DNA from: an uncultured Porphyromonas sp.
GTDB taxonomy: Bacteria > Bacteroidota > Bacteroidia > Bacteroidales > Porphyromonadaceae
Reading direction: 5' to 3'
Length of the DNA stretch: 32,294 nucleotides
Assembly (NCBI GenBank): GCA_943912835.1
Contig: CALTVJ010000010.1
Location: forward strand, 1-32,294
Under the pieces are notes generated by a model, which ran no database searches, was not told the origin of the DNA, and worked only from the letters and a program-made list of their open reading frames with translations. Positions 6,354 through 13,695 of this stretch are shown piece by piece; position 1 is the first letter of the stretch; each line of letters begins with the position of its first letter. The translations under genes and the position numbers were made by a program.

Positions 6354-6819
6354 GAGTGTGCGAGATATTTGTCAAAGGATAGACAACAAAGAGACGATGC
6401 AAATCAGTCTACACAGACGCTACAATGAGCAGGAGCTGAGAGCTGCTATTGCCTATATCCTAGTGAATGTCTTTCGCTTCTATGGTACGGACGAGGTTCG
6501 GGCGATAGGCTTCATTTCCCTCATCACGCCACAGATACTCAAGAGCTATTGGCATTTGACGGTGGAGGATATACAGCTTTTTGCCGAAGAGGTCATGGCA
6601 GGCGTTTATGGTAAGCTCTATGGTGAGCTTCGCCCCAATGTACTTATAGAATGGCTCGGAGAGTATAGCGCACGCCGTTTTGACGAGATTGAAGGCATGG
6701 CGATGGCTTCGCACTACGAACTCAAAGAGACCCCCGACAATCTCACCAGCGACCGAGCTACCGAAGAACTCAACGCCCTCATCAAACGCATTCATACCAA
6801 ATCATCATGGCAAGAATAA
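6223..6819 (+). CDS. DUF6633-like hypothetical protein, 198 aa
   Basis: Residues 60-165 show a pattern shared by Bacteroidetes proteins of the DUF6633 type: LHRRYNEQELRAAIAYI, then LTVEDIQLFAEEVMAG, YGKLYGELRPNVLIEWLGEY. The function is not known to me, although such genes sit among replication genes of Bacteroidetes phages and mobile elements. ATG 6223 gives a 131-base overlap with the upstream gene, and ATG 6298 would shorten it to 56 bases. The N-terminus from 6223 (VKAIASEGEERAKVYLMSSR) looks like real protein, so I keep the long form. The end overlaps the methyltransferase gene by 13 bases. Confidence 0.6.
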   Translation: MTFVPDTRAVKAIASEGEERAKVYLMSSRTLLKKISASEAPIVKSVRDICQRIDNKETMQISLHRRYNEQELRAAIAYILVNVFRFYGTDEVRAIGFISLITPQILKSYWHLTVEDIQLFAEEVMAGVYGKLYGELRPNVLIEWLGEYSARRFDEIEGMAMASHYELKETPDNLTSDRATEELNALIKRIHTKSSWQE

Positions 6820-7553
6820 TCAATGATCACTTTCAGAATTATAAGCAATACGGGATACCCAAAGCTCAACTAATTATTGCTGACATCCCTTACAACATAG
6901 GCAAGAACGCTTACGGCTCTAATCCTACATGGTACATTGGGGGCGACAACACCAATGGAGAGAGCGACAAGGCAGGGAAACAGTTTTTTGACACGGACGA
7001 TGACTTTAGAATTAGTGAGTTTCTTCACTTCTGCTCCAAAATGCTACGCCCAGAACCTAAAGAAAAGGGCAAAGCTCCTTGTATGATAGTTTTCTGTGAG
7101 TTTGAACAACAATTCGAGCTTATACAAAAAGCCCCTAAATATGGATTAAAGAACTATATCAACCTAGTGTTTCGTAAAGACTTTTCGGCGCAAGTCCTTA
7201 AAGCTAACATGAGGGTTGTTGGGAATTGTGAGTATGCCGTGCTTATGTATAGGGATAAGCTCCCAAAATTCAACAATGAAGGACGAATGGTATTCAACTG
7301 TATAGATTGGGGGCGAGACAATCAGACACCCAAGGTACACCCGACACAGAAGCCAGTACCTATGCTTGAGCATCTCATTCGGCTATTTACAGACGAGGGC
7401 GATATAGTTATAGATCCTTGTTGTGGGAGTGGAAGTACCCTACTTGCTGCAAGTAATCTTAGGCGTAAAGCAATAGGGTTTGAAATAAAAAAAGACTTCT
7501 GTAGAGGAGCAGAACGTCTACTAAGTCTAACACAAGAGAAACTATTCGTATAA
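6807..7553 (+). CDS. Orphan DNA methyltransferase, N6-adenine/N4-cytosine type
   Basis: At 248 residues this is a compact beta-class methyltransferase of the N6_N4_Mtase family. Catalytic motif IV is DIPY at residues 26-29. The SAM-binding motif DPCCGSGST begins near residue 203, preceded by HPTQKPV. Motif IV before motif I is the beta-class order. No endonuclease gene is adjacent, so the enzyme most likely protects phage DNA from host restriction or marks it for regulation. The target sequence cannot be read from the protein. It lies inside the replication operon. Confidence 0.9.
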   Translation: MARIINDHFQNYKQYGIPKAQLIIADIPYNIGKNAYGSNPTWYIGGDNTNGESDKAGKQFFDTDDDFRISEFLHFCSKMLRPEPKEKGKAPCMIVFCEFEQQFELIQKAPKYGLKNYINLVFRKDFSAQVLKANMRVVGNCEYAVLMYRDKLPKFNNEGRMVFNCIDWGRDNQTPKVHPTQKPVPMLEHLIRLFTDEGDIVIDPCCGSGSTLLAASNLRRKAIGFEIKKDFCRGAERLLSLTQEKLFV

Positions 7554-7563
7554 CCAAACCATC

Positions 7564-8022
7564 ATGAAACACTTTACAATTACCGAACTGACACGCAGCG
7601 CAACTGCCGAGAGCAAAGGCATCGACAACACACCAACCCCCGAAGTCGTAGCCAATCTCGAAAATCTAGTAAAAAATGTCCTTGACCCATTGCGTGAGCA
7701 TCTCGGTATCCCGATTATCATCACGAGTGGTTACCGAAGTCCAGCCCTCAATCGTGCTGTGCTTGGGGCGAAGAAGAGCCAGCACACTTTAGGCGAAGCC
7801 GTGGACTTCATCACGCAAGGGCGCAAGCCCGAAGATATGCAGAGGGCATTTGCTTACATTCGTCGGCATCTACCTTTTGACCAGCTGATATGGGAATACG
7901 GCACGGACGAATGTCCCGCCTGGATACACGTTAGCTTTCGGCGCATGAATATCTATCATCCATTGCGAGTGAATCGCCAGCAGGTACTTCGCACGACGGC
8001 GAGGGGCTACGAAAACTACTAA
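7564..8022 (+). CDS. M15-family peptidase, probable endolysin
   Basis: At 152 residues it matches the Peptidase_M15_3 family of D-Ala-D-Ala and cross-link peptidases. Zinc ligands are His74 and Asp81 in SQHTLGEAVDF and His122 in AWIHVSF, with ITSGYRSPALNRAV before them. Such single-domain enzymes serve as endolysins in Bacteroidetes phages, cutting peptidoglycan peptides. There is no signal peptide, so release would need the holin encoded at 26986. The gene lies in the early region, about 19 kb from the holin, so the lysis genes are split. Confidence 0.85.
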   Translation: MKHFTITELTRSATAESKGIDNTPTPEVVANLENLVKNVLDPLREHLGIPIIITSGYRSPALNRAVLGAKKSQHTLGEAVDFITQGRKPEDMQRAFAYIRRHLPFDQLIWEYGTDECPAWIHVSFRRMNIYHPLRVNRQQVLRTTARGYENY

Positions 8023-8050
8023 TCACAATTATTTACTAAGCAAAAAGAAC

Positions 8051-8107
8051 ATGACGCAAACCCTCGAAGAGTATGCACGGCGTGTCTTGAGCGCACCCAA
8101 ACACTAA
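8051..8107 (+). CDS. Possible 18-residue peptide ORF
   Basis: ATG 8051 to TAA 8105-8107 encodes MTQTLEEYARRVLSAPKH, preceded by an A-rich stretch that suits Bacteroidetes initiation. It resembles the head of the LRR genes (MTLEEYLKEKN) and could be a leader peptide, a truncated relic or chance. Confidence 0.25.
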   Translation: MTQTLEEYARRVLSAPKH

Positions 8108-8111
8108 AACC

Positions 8112-8330
8112 ATGCTACACGAGAATGAGCTATTTGACGATATACTGACCAACTCAACAGCCATACAAGAGCGACTACTTTACTACACGCTCTTACTAGG
8201 CAAGCGAGATAAACGCAAACGCACCTTCACGGCTAAGATGCGTACACTTTCGGGCGACATCAAACGCTACCGACTGACTTTCAATGTAGAAGAACTTAAA
8301 CGCAATAACCATCATGTACAAACAAATTGA
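8112..8330 (+). CDS. Small basic hypothetical protein, 72 aa
   Basis: A charged helical protein: an acidic N-terminal third (MLHENELFDDILTNSTAIQE), then a basic stretch (GKRDKRKRTFTAKMR). No family recognised. It overlaps the following gene by 17 bases, in the ACCATCATG context used by several genes in this operon, which supports both starts. Confidence 0.55.
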   Translation: MLHENELFDDILTNSTAIQERLLYYTLLLGKRDKRKRTFTAKMRTLSGDIKRYRLTFNVEELKRNNHHVQTN

Positions 8331-8847
8331 CCGCAGAAATCTAGCCAAAGAGATACATCAAAACTCAGTAGCCAAGCGACGCTTTGGGGAGGAACAGTCT
8401 TTCATAAACCACATTGTCGATGAGTTTAGAGTCTCGATAGGAATTGGCTTAGAGCAACCTCTTATGGACTTTCCCGTTGGTGCCCCTATCGAATCCTATC
8501 GAAGAATTTATTTCATCCATGAACTTGCCGAGATTTATATTAACCTTCTAGACTTTGCCGCATGCTTTGGTAGGATTGAATACATTTTTAAGTATATCAA
8601 AAAAAGAGCTTTTATAAAAATGATCGAAAACTTTAAGGGGGTTGATTTTAATGATGGGGTACTTCAAGTGGTCAATCATATTCGCCTATATGGTTTTAGT
8701 GAACATTCTTATCTATTAAGTAGGATTGAAGCTCTTTCCCTAGCTTATGACTTTGATCTTCTTGGCTGTATTGAGGCGGGATTAAAGAGAAGACGCCTCA
8801 CCCCACGGCAAACAGCCGATACTAAATCTAAACTCAACACTTTATAA
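8314..8847 (+). CDS. MazG-like paralogue that appears inactive
   Basis: The N-terminal 20 residues (MYKQIDRRNLAKEIHQNSVA) and the middle (ELAEIYINLLDFAACFGRIE) are clearly homologous to the next gene, a MazG-like pyrophosphohydrolase. The first metal-binding ExxE helix is missing and the second motif reads ELAE instead of ELAD. I infer loss of nucleotide hydrolysis, perhaps leaving a structural or regulatory partner. The start contexts of the two genes are nearly identical, showing tandem duplication. It lies six bases before its paralogue. Confidence 0.6.
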   Translation: MYKQIDRRNLAKEIHQNSVAKRRFGEEQSFINHIVDEFRVSIGIGLEQPLMDFPVGAPIESYRRIYFIHELAEIYINLLDFAACFGRIEYIFKYIKKRAFIKMIENFKGVDFNDGVLQVVNHIRLYGFSEHSYLLSRIEALSLAYDFDLLGCIEAGLKRRRLTPRQTADTKSKLNTL

Positions 8848-8852
8848 CCATC

Positions 8853-9449
8853 ATGAACAAACAAATTGACCGAAAAACATTAGCCAAAGAAATTCATCAA
8901 AATGCAGTAGCCAAAGGCTTCTGGCACACGAAGCCGTGTGAGGCAGGAGCGCAAGGCACGGCAGGGCGTATCCCACAACATTACCTTATGCTCGTCATCT
9001 GCGAGCTAAGCGAAGCCGTAGAAGCTCATCGCAAAGACAAACGTGCCAACCGACAAGCCTACGAAGCCCGAACCATTAACGGCTTTGAGTCGAAAGTCTT
9101 CGAGCTGTACATTAAAGACACCTTAGAGGACGAACTTGCCGATGCCTACATTCGCCTCCTTGACTTTGCCGAGGGCTTCGGCTACGAGGTAGAAACAGAA
9201 GTAGGAGACATAGAATTGAATAAGTTTTACGAAGAGTCTAAGACCAAAGACTTTACTGAGCAAATCTTCCATATTGTTAGTGTGATGGGGCATGTCTGTC
9301 GTACCCGAAGATTAATATACGAGTTTCCGTATGTGCTTTTAGTCATTGAAACCATTGCTTCATTGTACGACATCGACCTCTCGTGGCACATCACCGAGAA
9401 GATGAAGTACAATGCCACACGCCCCACCCTCCACGGCAAACGATACTAA
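8853..9449 (+). CDS. MazG-like nucleotide pyrophosphohydrolase
   Basis: The all-alpha NTP-pyrophosphohydrolase signature is present: E51-xx-E54 in CELSEAVEAHRK and E94-xx-D97 in EDELADAYIRLLD, the magnesium-binding ExxE and ExxD pairs of the MazG/dUTPase superfamily. HQNAVAKGFWHTKP before them is also typical. These enzymes hydrolyse NTPs to NMP and pyrophosphate, cleaning nucleotide pools or lowering alarmone signals during infection. The 80 residues after the core are not assigned. It follows a degenerate paralogue and ends the operon before the repeat region at 9557. Confidence 0.75.
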   Translation: MNKQIDRKTLAKEIHQNAVAKGFWHTKPCEAGAQGTAGRIPQHYLMLVICELSEAVEAHRKDKRANRQAYEARTINGFESKVFELYIKDTLEDELADAYIRLLDFAEGFGYEVETEVGDIELNKFYEESKTKDFTEQIFHIVSVMGHVCRTRRLIYEFPYVLLVIETIASLYDIDLSWHITEKMKYNATRPTLHGKRY

Positions 9450-9658
9450 TACCAACCCTTTCCAAAATGGAAAGACTTCGGAATATCCAAGAAATTCCAC
9501 CCCATGACACACAACCACTCCCCACCGCCCCGAACGCCCCCAATTAAAGCAAAAAAATCATTTAAGTTAAACGACCGAAACCATTTAAGTTAAACGATCG
9601 GAATCATTTAAGTTAAATGATTGAGATCATCTAAATCAAACCTAAAAACTAAATCATT
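9450..9658. other. Intergenic regulatory region before the HU-like gene
   Basis: It begins with a hairpin CTTTCC-AAAAT-GGAAAG at 9458-9474 that lacks a T-run, so any terminator function is weak. It then holds the four-copy 23-base repeat at 9557-9644 and an A-rich stretch leading to ATG 9659. No exact TAnnTTTG box is visible, so the promoter of the following genes may lie within or be controlled through the repeats. Confidence 0.5.
9557..9644. repeat. Palindromic 23-base-period repeat, locus A (four copies)
   Basis: The cores TTTAAGTTAAA start at 9561, 9584 and 9607 and a degenerate core (TCTAAATCAAA) at 9630, each exactly 23 bases apart. The best unit, ATCATTTAAGTTAAATGAT, is a perfect odd palindrome centred on one G. 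Four-base spacers (CGAA, CGGA, TGAG) separate the units. The same array recurs at 18069-18179. This looks like a binding array for a dimeric protein. Confidence 0.85.
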
Positions 9659-10132
9659 ATGTTGAATTACGAAATCAAAGAAACGACCCTTAGAATCGGG
9701 AAAGACAAGGGTCAAAAACGCTATCAAGCGCAACGCATGGCACAAGGACGTATGACGCTCGCCATGGTAGAGAGCGAAATTGTACAAAAGACTTCGCTGG
9801 CTCGTGGGGACGTGCGTAATGCGATTGCTTCGCTTGCCGAGGTGGTCAATAGTGCACTCCTAGCAGGGAATATCGTTGAGCTTGGAGACCTCGGTAGTTT
9901 CAACGTCCAAGCCAACGGACGTATGATGAAGACCCCCGAAGAGGTAACGGCAAAGAGCATCAAGAAGCCACAGATTCGCTACAACCCGAAGGTGGCGATG
10001 CGCAAGTACGCTCAGGAGGTTACTATCAACGTTCATCGTCCTGGCGATGCTAAACCCAAAGCCGAAGGCGTGGGAGGCAGTGAGAGTGGACGAAGCGACA
10101 CGCACGGAGGTAGCGAGGGTCATAGCCTATAA
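9659..10132 (+). CDS. HU-like (HU-HIG type) DNA-binding protein
   Basis: Residues 30-125 match the Bacteroidetes HU family variant: MVESEIVQKTSLARGDVRNA, then SLAEVVNSALLAGNIVELGDLGSFN for the helical body and PQIRYNPKVAM after the arm. The glycine-, serine- and histidine-rich tail (residues 130-157) is low complexity. HU-like proteins bend and compact DNA. It is the first gene after the 23-base palindrome array, so autoregulation or binding to that array is plausible but unproven. The Gly/Pro-rich extension is longer than in ordinary HU. Confidence 0.8.
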   Translation: MLNYEIKETTLRIGKDKGQKRYQAQRMAQGRMTLAMVESEIVQKTSLARGDVRNAIASLAEVVNSALLAGNIVELGDLGSFNVQANGRMMKTPEEVTAKSIKKPQIRYNPKVAMRKYAQEVTINVHRPGDAKPKAEGVGGSESGRSDTHGGSEGHSL

Positions 10133-10145
10133 ACATGAGAGTCGT

Positions 10146-10343
10146 ATGGACGAGAATAAACACATGAAACTGAAAACCAAACTACTCATCGGTGCCATCA
10201 TCGCTCTTGGCTTTGGGGGACGATACCTTTTTGAGTATGCGAATGCTTGGGTGGGTGTCTTAGCCTATGGCTTGGCAGGGGCTCTGATGATACATACGCT
10301 GATGTTAGTTATTAACCATTCAAATACAAAAAACAAAGAATAA
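10146..10343 (+). CDS. Small membrane protein, 65 aa
   Basis: From ATG 10146 the protein is a charged N-terminus (MDENKHMKLKTK) and two hydrophobic segments, about residues 13-26 and 33-56 (AWVGVLAYGLAGALMIHTLM), then a short polar tail. An upstream extension in this frame would overlap the HU-like gene by 86 bases and lacks protein character, so I chose the start 13 bases after the HU stop. Function unknown. It sits four bases before the SPFH lipoprotein gene and may work with it at the membrane. Confidence 0.6.
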   Translation: MDENKHMKLKTKLLIGAIIALGFGGRYLFEYANAWVGVLAYGLAGALMIHTLMLVINHSNTKNKE

Positions 10344-10347
10344 AATT

Positions 10348-11151
10348 ATGAAGAATACAATCTCGAAATATCTTGGGAGCATCTGTTTAATGATGCTCCT
10401 TTTTGTTGCAACGTCTTGCGAGCGTGTTGCGCCCAATTATGCTGGGGTCTTAATGGAGAATTATGGTAAGGAGGGTAAGAGCGACTTCCGTATCGTCACG
10501 GGTAAGGTAAATACCTTTGGCTTTGGCTTGGAGCTATTCCAAGTACCACTATTTGACCAGAGAGGGGAGTTTGTCGAGCCTGTAACGCTCAAAAGTGCAG
10601 ACAATACGGAGTTTTCGGCACGCCCAGCCTATTCGTATAAGGTCATTAAGGAGCGAGCCATAGACGTGGTTTTTGATAATAAGCATATCGGAGAGGTGGG
10701 TAACGACTTCATGTCTTCGATAGAGGATAACATTTTAGAGCCACGTATCTATGACCTCATTAAGGAGGAGAGCCGAAAGCATAAGACCGATGAATTGATG
10801 GCTGATGGAGGTTCGCTGACCTTTGAGAAGCAACTCGAGGAGCTTGTTAGACGGGAGTTTGATAAGCGAGGCTTTATGCTGATGACTTTCTCGGCACAGT
10901 TGGAGTTCTCGGCTAAGGTACGAGAGAAGATAGATAGCCGTAATGAAGTCAATACCAATCTCTCTGTCTTGGATCAACAGATTGAGGAGCAGAAAAAGCG
11001 CAATGAGTTAGAACGACTGAAAACCGAGCAGAACATCATTCGTTCGCAAGGCATCACCGACAAGCTCTTACAAGAGGAGTTCATTCGCAAGTGGGATGGC
11101 AAGACACCTCTCTACGGACGAGTTCCCGACATCATCAAATTAGACAAGTAG
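10348..11151 (+). CDS. SPFH/band-7 domain lipoprotein
   Basis: A signal peptide with lipobox (LFVATSC, Cys24) marks an exported lipoprotein. Residues 28-190 resemble an SPFH/prohibitin (band 7) domain, with RERAIDVVFDNK-like and EDNILEPRIYDLIKEE segments. Residues 195-245 form a charged coiled coil (VLDQQIEEQKKRNELERLKT), as in prohibitins. Such proteins form rings or scaffolds on membranes and protect proteases or partition complexes. In a phage a role in membrane remodelling or exclusion of other phages is possible. A hairpin terminator follows 20 bases after the stop. Confidence 0.75.
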   Translation: MKNTISKYLGSICLMMLLFVATSCERVAPNYAGVLMENYGKEGKSDFRIVTGKVNTFGFGLELFQVPLFDQRGEFVEPVTLKSADNTEFSARPAYSYKVIKERAIDVVFDNKHIGEVGNDFMSSIEDNILEPRIYDLIKEESRKHKTDELMADGGSLTFEKQLEELVRREFDKRGFMLMTFSAQLEFSAKVREKIDSRNEVNTNLSVLDQQIEEQKKRNELERLKTEQNIIRSQGITDKLLQEEFIRKWDGKTPLYGRVPDIIKLDK

Positions 11152-11171
11152 CTGCACTAACGAAAAAAGGA

Positions 11172-11199
11172 GGGGGTATGCCTCATTTGGTATGCCCCC
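11172..11199 (+). terminator. Terminator after the SPFH gene
   Basis: GGGGGTATGCC (11172-11182), loop TCATTT, GGTATGCCCCC (11189-11199). The 11 pairs include two G-U wobbles. The tail TTCCTATTCT is only moderately U-rich, so termination may be partial, letting the genes downstream be expressed by read-through. Confidence 0.65.
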
Positions 11200-11262
11200 T
11201 TCCTATTCTATCGAAGCCTTAGCAGAGTAGTGCAAGGAAAAGCAAGACAAAGAGCAACAAGC

Positions 11263-11736
11263 ATGAAACCCACAACCCCGACCCTCATCGTAGGCATTGA
11301 CCCCGATGCTCAGCGAAACGGCATCGCCACCCTTTGGGTAGCCTCCCGAAGCCTTAGCCTACGCACGGCGACATTCCCCGAAACCATAGACTACCTCAAA
11401 GCCCTCAGCGAAGAATATGCTGGGGGCTTACTCGTCATCGTTGAAGCCAGTTGGACGACGCGCACGAATTGGCATCTCGCCTTCAAGGACAATAAACGGC
11501 TTGCCTCTGCCAAAGGCTACGACATCGGGCGCAACCACGAGACAGGGCGCAAGCTCATTGAGATGTGCCGACATCTTGGTATTGAGGTCGTCGAGCGCAA
11601 GCCCCTCAAGAAATGCTGGCGAGGGCGAGATGGCAAAATCACACATGAAGAGTTCTGTAAGTTCACTGGCTACGAGGGCGCACGAAGTAATCAGGAGACG
11701 AGAGATGCTGCCTTATTAGCCTTCACTTATCTATAA
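11263..11736 (+). CDS. RuvC-like RNase H-fold nuclease, probable Holliday junction resolvase
   Basis: From ATG 11263 the protein has 157 residues. Acidic residues are placed as in RuvC: Asp13 in LIVGIDPDAQRNGIATL, Glu61 in LLVIVEAS, and Asp148 in ETRDAALLAF. This fits a phage-type resolvase that cuts branched DNA made in recombination and before packaging. GTG 11230 would add 11 residues with no family character, so I prefer the ATG. It sits between replication and packaging genes, where phages commonly keep resolvases. Confidence 0.75.
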   Translation: MKPTTPTLIVGIDPDAQRNGIATLWVASRSLSLRTATFPETIDYLKALSEEYAGGLLVIVEASWTTRTNWHLAFKDNKRLASAKGYDIGRNHETGRKLIEMCRHLGIEVVERKPLKKCWRGRDGKITHEEFCKFTGYEGARSNQETRDAALLAFTYL

Positions 11737-11769
11737 ACATCAGTAACACCACCAAACATCAAAACAATT

Positions 11770-11994
11770 ATGGCAAAAGGAAATAAAAACGGAACCCCCA
11801 ACATATCTCAACACCTCGCAGGAGTCCGAGCGAAAGAACGACAAGAAGCCCACGCCACGCTCGCCAAAGCCAAGGAGCAGAAACACAAACAGTGTCTTAC
11901 GCTCAAACGAATTGACCACAAAACCCTCGTCATGGCAACCGACATCGACTATTATACCGAACAAATCACACGCACCGATCGAAGCATTCGCTAA
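11770..11994 (+). CDS. Small basic hypothetical protein, 74 aa
   Basis: A basic protein with a helical middle (ERQEAHATLAKAKEQKHKQ) and no known motif. It starts in an A-rich context (AACAATTATGGC) typical here. It lies 33 bases after the RuvC-like gene and 40 bases before the next gene, consistent with co-transcription. The composition suggests nucleic-acid or protein binding, but no function can be given. Confidence 0.5.
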   Translation: MAKGNKNGTPNISQHLAGVRAKERQEAHATLAKAKEQKHKQCLTLKRIDHKTLVMATDIDYYTEQITRTDRSIR

Positions 11995-12034
11995 GACCTA
12001 AATTCCCCACCACACACAAGCTCAACCACCCTCT

Positions 12035-12616
12035 ATGGCGAAAAGACAGATTAAGCAAGTCAAAGCACACCTATACGAAGCCGAAGCTAAGACGATGAAT
12101 AGAGTACGACTGCATTACGGCTTCAAGAGTGATTATGAGTTTGTGAGGGCGAGTGTCCTTTTCTGCATTCGTATGCTTGACGAGGGAGGCCTAACCAATT
12201 TCCGTGATTTGCCCCGAGAGGTTAGCGAGCGTCTCAGCGACATCATCAATGCTTATATGCTGGATAGTAAAATAGCTCTCGAGGCGCAGGGCGATTTGTT
12301 TGCTGATAGTAAGGCCAAGCAACTGAGTGCAACGCCCCGAGAGTGGGTGGAGCGTTTTATCTCGGTGTATTATGATAAGCTCTTTACTGAGTTTCGTGAC
12401 AGAGTGCAGATAAGCAGAGGAAGAGACGGCTTTACGCAGGTAGACATCTATCAGGATATTATCTTAGACCTCTATTTTCACGAGACCGACTGCAAGAGCT
12501 ATGAGGAATGGGAAGAGTGGGCTTTGGAGAAGTTCAAATGTCAGCTAGCTATTGCCGAGGCAGAAGGGGAGGGGCGCAGGGGCGACGAGACTAACGAGCC
12601 CAACGAGGAGACGTAA
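12035..12616 (+). CDS. Hypothetical protein, 193 aa, possible transcription factor
   Basis: Residues 1-75 begin basic and are helical (MAKRQIKQVKAHLYEAEAKT). Residues 105-165 hold a pattern faintly like the core of sigma-70 region 2 (VERFISVYYDKLFTEF, then FTQVDIYQDIILDLYF). The tail is highly acidic. Its position just before the HNH nuclease and late genes is where phages often place a late-gene activator. The sigma-like reading rests on spacing of a few residues and may be wrong. Confidence 0.5.
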   Translation: MAKRQIKQVKAHLYEAEAKTMNRVRLHYGFKSDYEFVRASVLFCIRMLDEGGLTNFRDLPREVSERLSDIINAYMLDSKIALEAQGDLFADSKAKQLSATPREWVERFISVYYDKLFTEFRDRVQISRGRDGFTQVDIYQDIILDLYFHETDCKSYEEWEEWALEKFKCQLAIAEAEGEGRRGDETNEPNEET

Positions 12617-12926
12617 AAGGGGCTAGCAGTTTTTATTCTTAAAAGGGGGTATCGATTTTCTATTAGAAGTATTTCGGCTGGAAAGCCTTGGAAGTATTTC
12701 CCACAGTCTCAACGGAGAGTGAGGGCAAGACCCCTAAGGCTAATTAGGGCTAATTTGCCACAATTAAATCGTTCTTACTCCCTGCCCTTTCAAGCTAGCC
12801 CTAAGAGATGAGACGACAAGCCTCTATCAAGCATAAGTACAAAAGACATATTCAGCCTCTTACAACGAGAGGGCAAACAAAAAAGCATGACTATTATATG
12901 ACTTCATACATTAAAACGCCGAAGCT
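12617..12926. other. Intergenic region with inverted repeats and a tiny ORF
   Basis: An inverted repeat GGGCTAGC (near 12621) and GCTAGCCC (near 12794) spans about 170 bases. A perfect hairpin CCCTAA-GGCTAA-TTAGGG lies around 12732-12749. The right part is covered by the 40-residue ORF at 12808-12930. No TAnnTTTG promoter is visible on the plus strand. This is a possible place for a processing or control signal before the packaging genes. Confidence 0.35.
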
Positions 12927-12930
12927 ATGA
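12808..12930 (+). CDS. Tiny ORF coupled to the HNH gene, 40 aa
   Basis: ATG 12808 to TGA 12928-12930 encodes a very basic peptide (MRRQASIKHKYKRHIQPLTT at the start). Its stop overlaps the HNH start codon in an ATGA junction at 12927-12930. The overlap suggests coupled translation, and the basic character suits a nucleic-acid-binding peptide. The frame could still be chance. Confidence 0.4.
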   Translation: MRRQASIKHKYKRHIQPLTTRGQTKKHDYYMTSYIKTPKL

Positions 12931-13286
12931 CCTGTACACCGAGATTCTGGGACAAAGGTGCGACCTACCGAAAAATCATCAATAGTCCACGATGGCGACG
13001 CACCCGAATGGCAAAGATGAACGCCACCCCCCTCTGCGAACGTTGCCTAAGCGAAGGACGCACCACGCCAGCCGAAGCCGTCCACCATATAGACCCATTA
13101 GAGAACTACATTGCCCAGCCCCACGAAATGGAACGGCTTGCCTATGACGAGAGCAACCTCATGAGCGTCTGCAACCCTTGCCACGGCAAATTACATAGTG
13201 AATTGCGCAGTCGCACCAAAGACGCACATATAGAGCGAGCCAAAGCACGCACCCAGCGATTCGTGGCTCGCTTCCTTGGCGACTGA
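12927..13286 (+). CDS. HNH endonuclease next to the packaging genes
   Basis: At 119 residues it shows the HNH fold: CERC at about residues 38-41, then AVHHIDPLEN with the catalytic histidines, then ESNLMSVCNPCHGKLH with the second CxxC zinc pair and final histidine. Free-standing HNH proteins beside the terminase are common in HK97-type phages and assist terminase in cutting DNA at genome ends. Here it is separated from the small terminase by 2.5 kb of RNA-rich sequence instead of being adjacent, which is unusual. Confidence 0.85.
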   Translation: MTCTPRFWDKGATYRKIINSPRWRRTRMAKMNATPLCERCLSEGRTTPAEAVHHIDPLENYIAQPHEMERLAYDESNLMSVCNPCHGKLHSELRSRTKDAHIERAKARTQRFVARFLGD

Positions 13287-13658
13287 TGCGCTGGCATTCA
13301 TGGAGCGCAATCAAGCCTTCCCCCATCTCAGCGCGCATCACGCATCAGCGAAGTCGAGACAGAAATTTTTAGAATCACGATAGCTCTCTAGGGCGTAAGG
13401 CCATAAATCGGGATTTGCCCTCCTTGCTCTATCTCCTTTTTGAGTGCTTACATTTCTTTGGTGTTTTTGTGTTCTATATTATTGTTATTTAGTGATTTGT
13501 GTACTTCTTGTTTATTGTGCATATTGTCGAGAAATGCGTTCAAAAAAAACTTTTTAGTATTAAGAAAAAAATTTTTGTTTTGGGTGCTTTTTCGGCTTGT
13601 TGTGTTTGGGTTTTGTGCTTTTTGGCTCTTTCTCCTGCTTGTGCTTTGTCTCTCTTTC
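13287..13658. other. Noncoding stretch left of the RNA units
   Basis: No credible gene. The left 150 bases contain short stems. Bases 13440-13658 are strikingly T- and G-rich on the plus strand with runs of A or T near 13540-13575. Open frames here encode only low-complexity hydrophobic protein expected from T-rich DNA. The skew ends at the promoter of the first RNA unit. Confidence 0.5.
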
Positions 13659-13690
13659 TTGTTCGTTTTGTCTTGTTTCGTGTATCTTTG
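13659..13690 (+). promoter_or_regulatory. Promoter of structured RNA unit 1
   Basis: TTG at 13659-13661, 21 bases, TATCTTTG at 13683-13690. The predicted start, near 13696, coincides with the first base of the 5' arm TACCCTATA of the closing stem of RNA 1. The sequence around the -7 box (TATCTTTGTG) is shared with units 2 and 3. Confidence 0.6.
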
Positions 13691-13695
13691 TGCTG

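Noticed and set aside
6807..7553. A restriction-modification system
   Set aside because: Only the methyltransferase is visible. Neighbouring genes show no endonuclease motif, so it is called an orphan enzyme.
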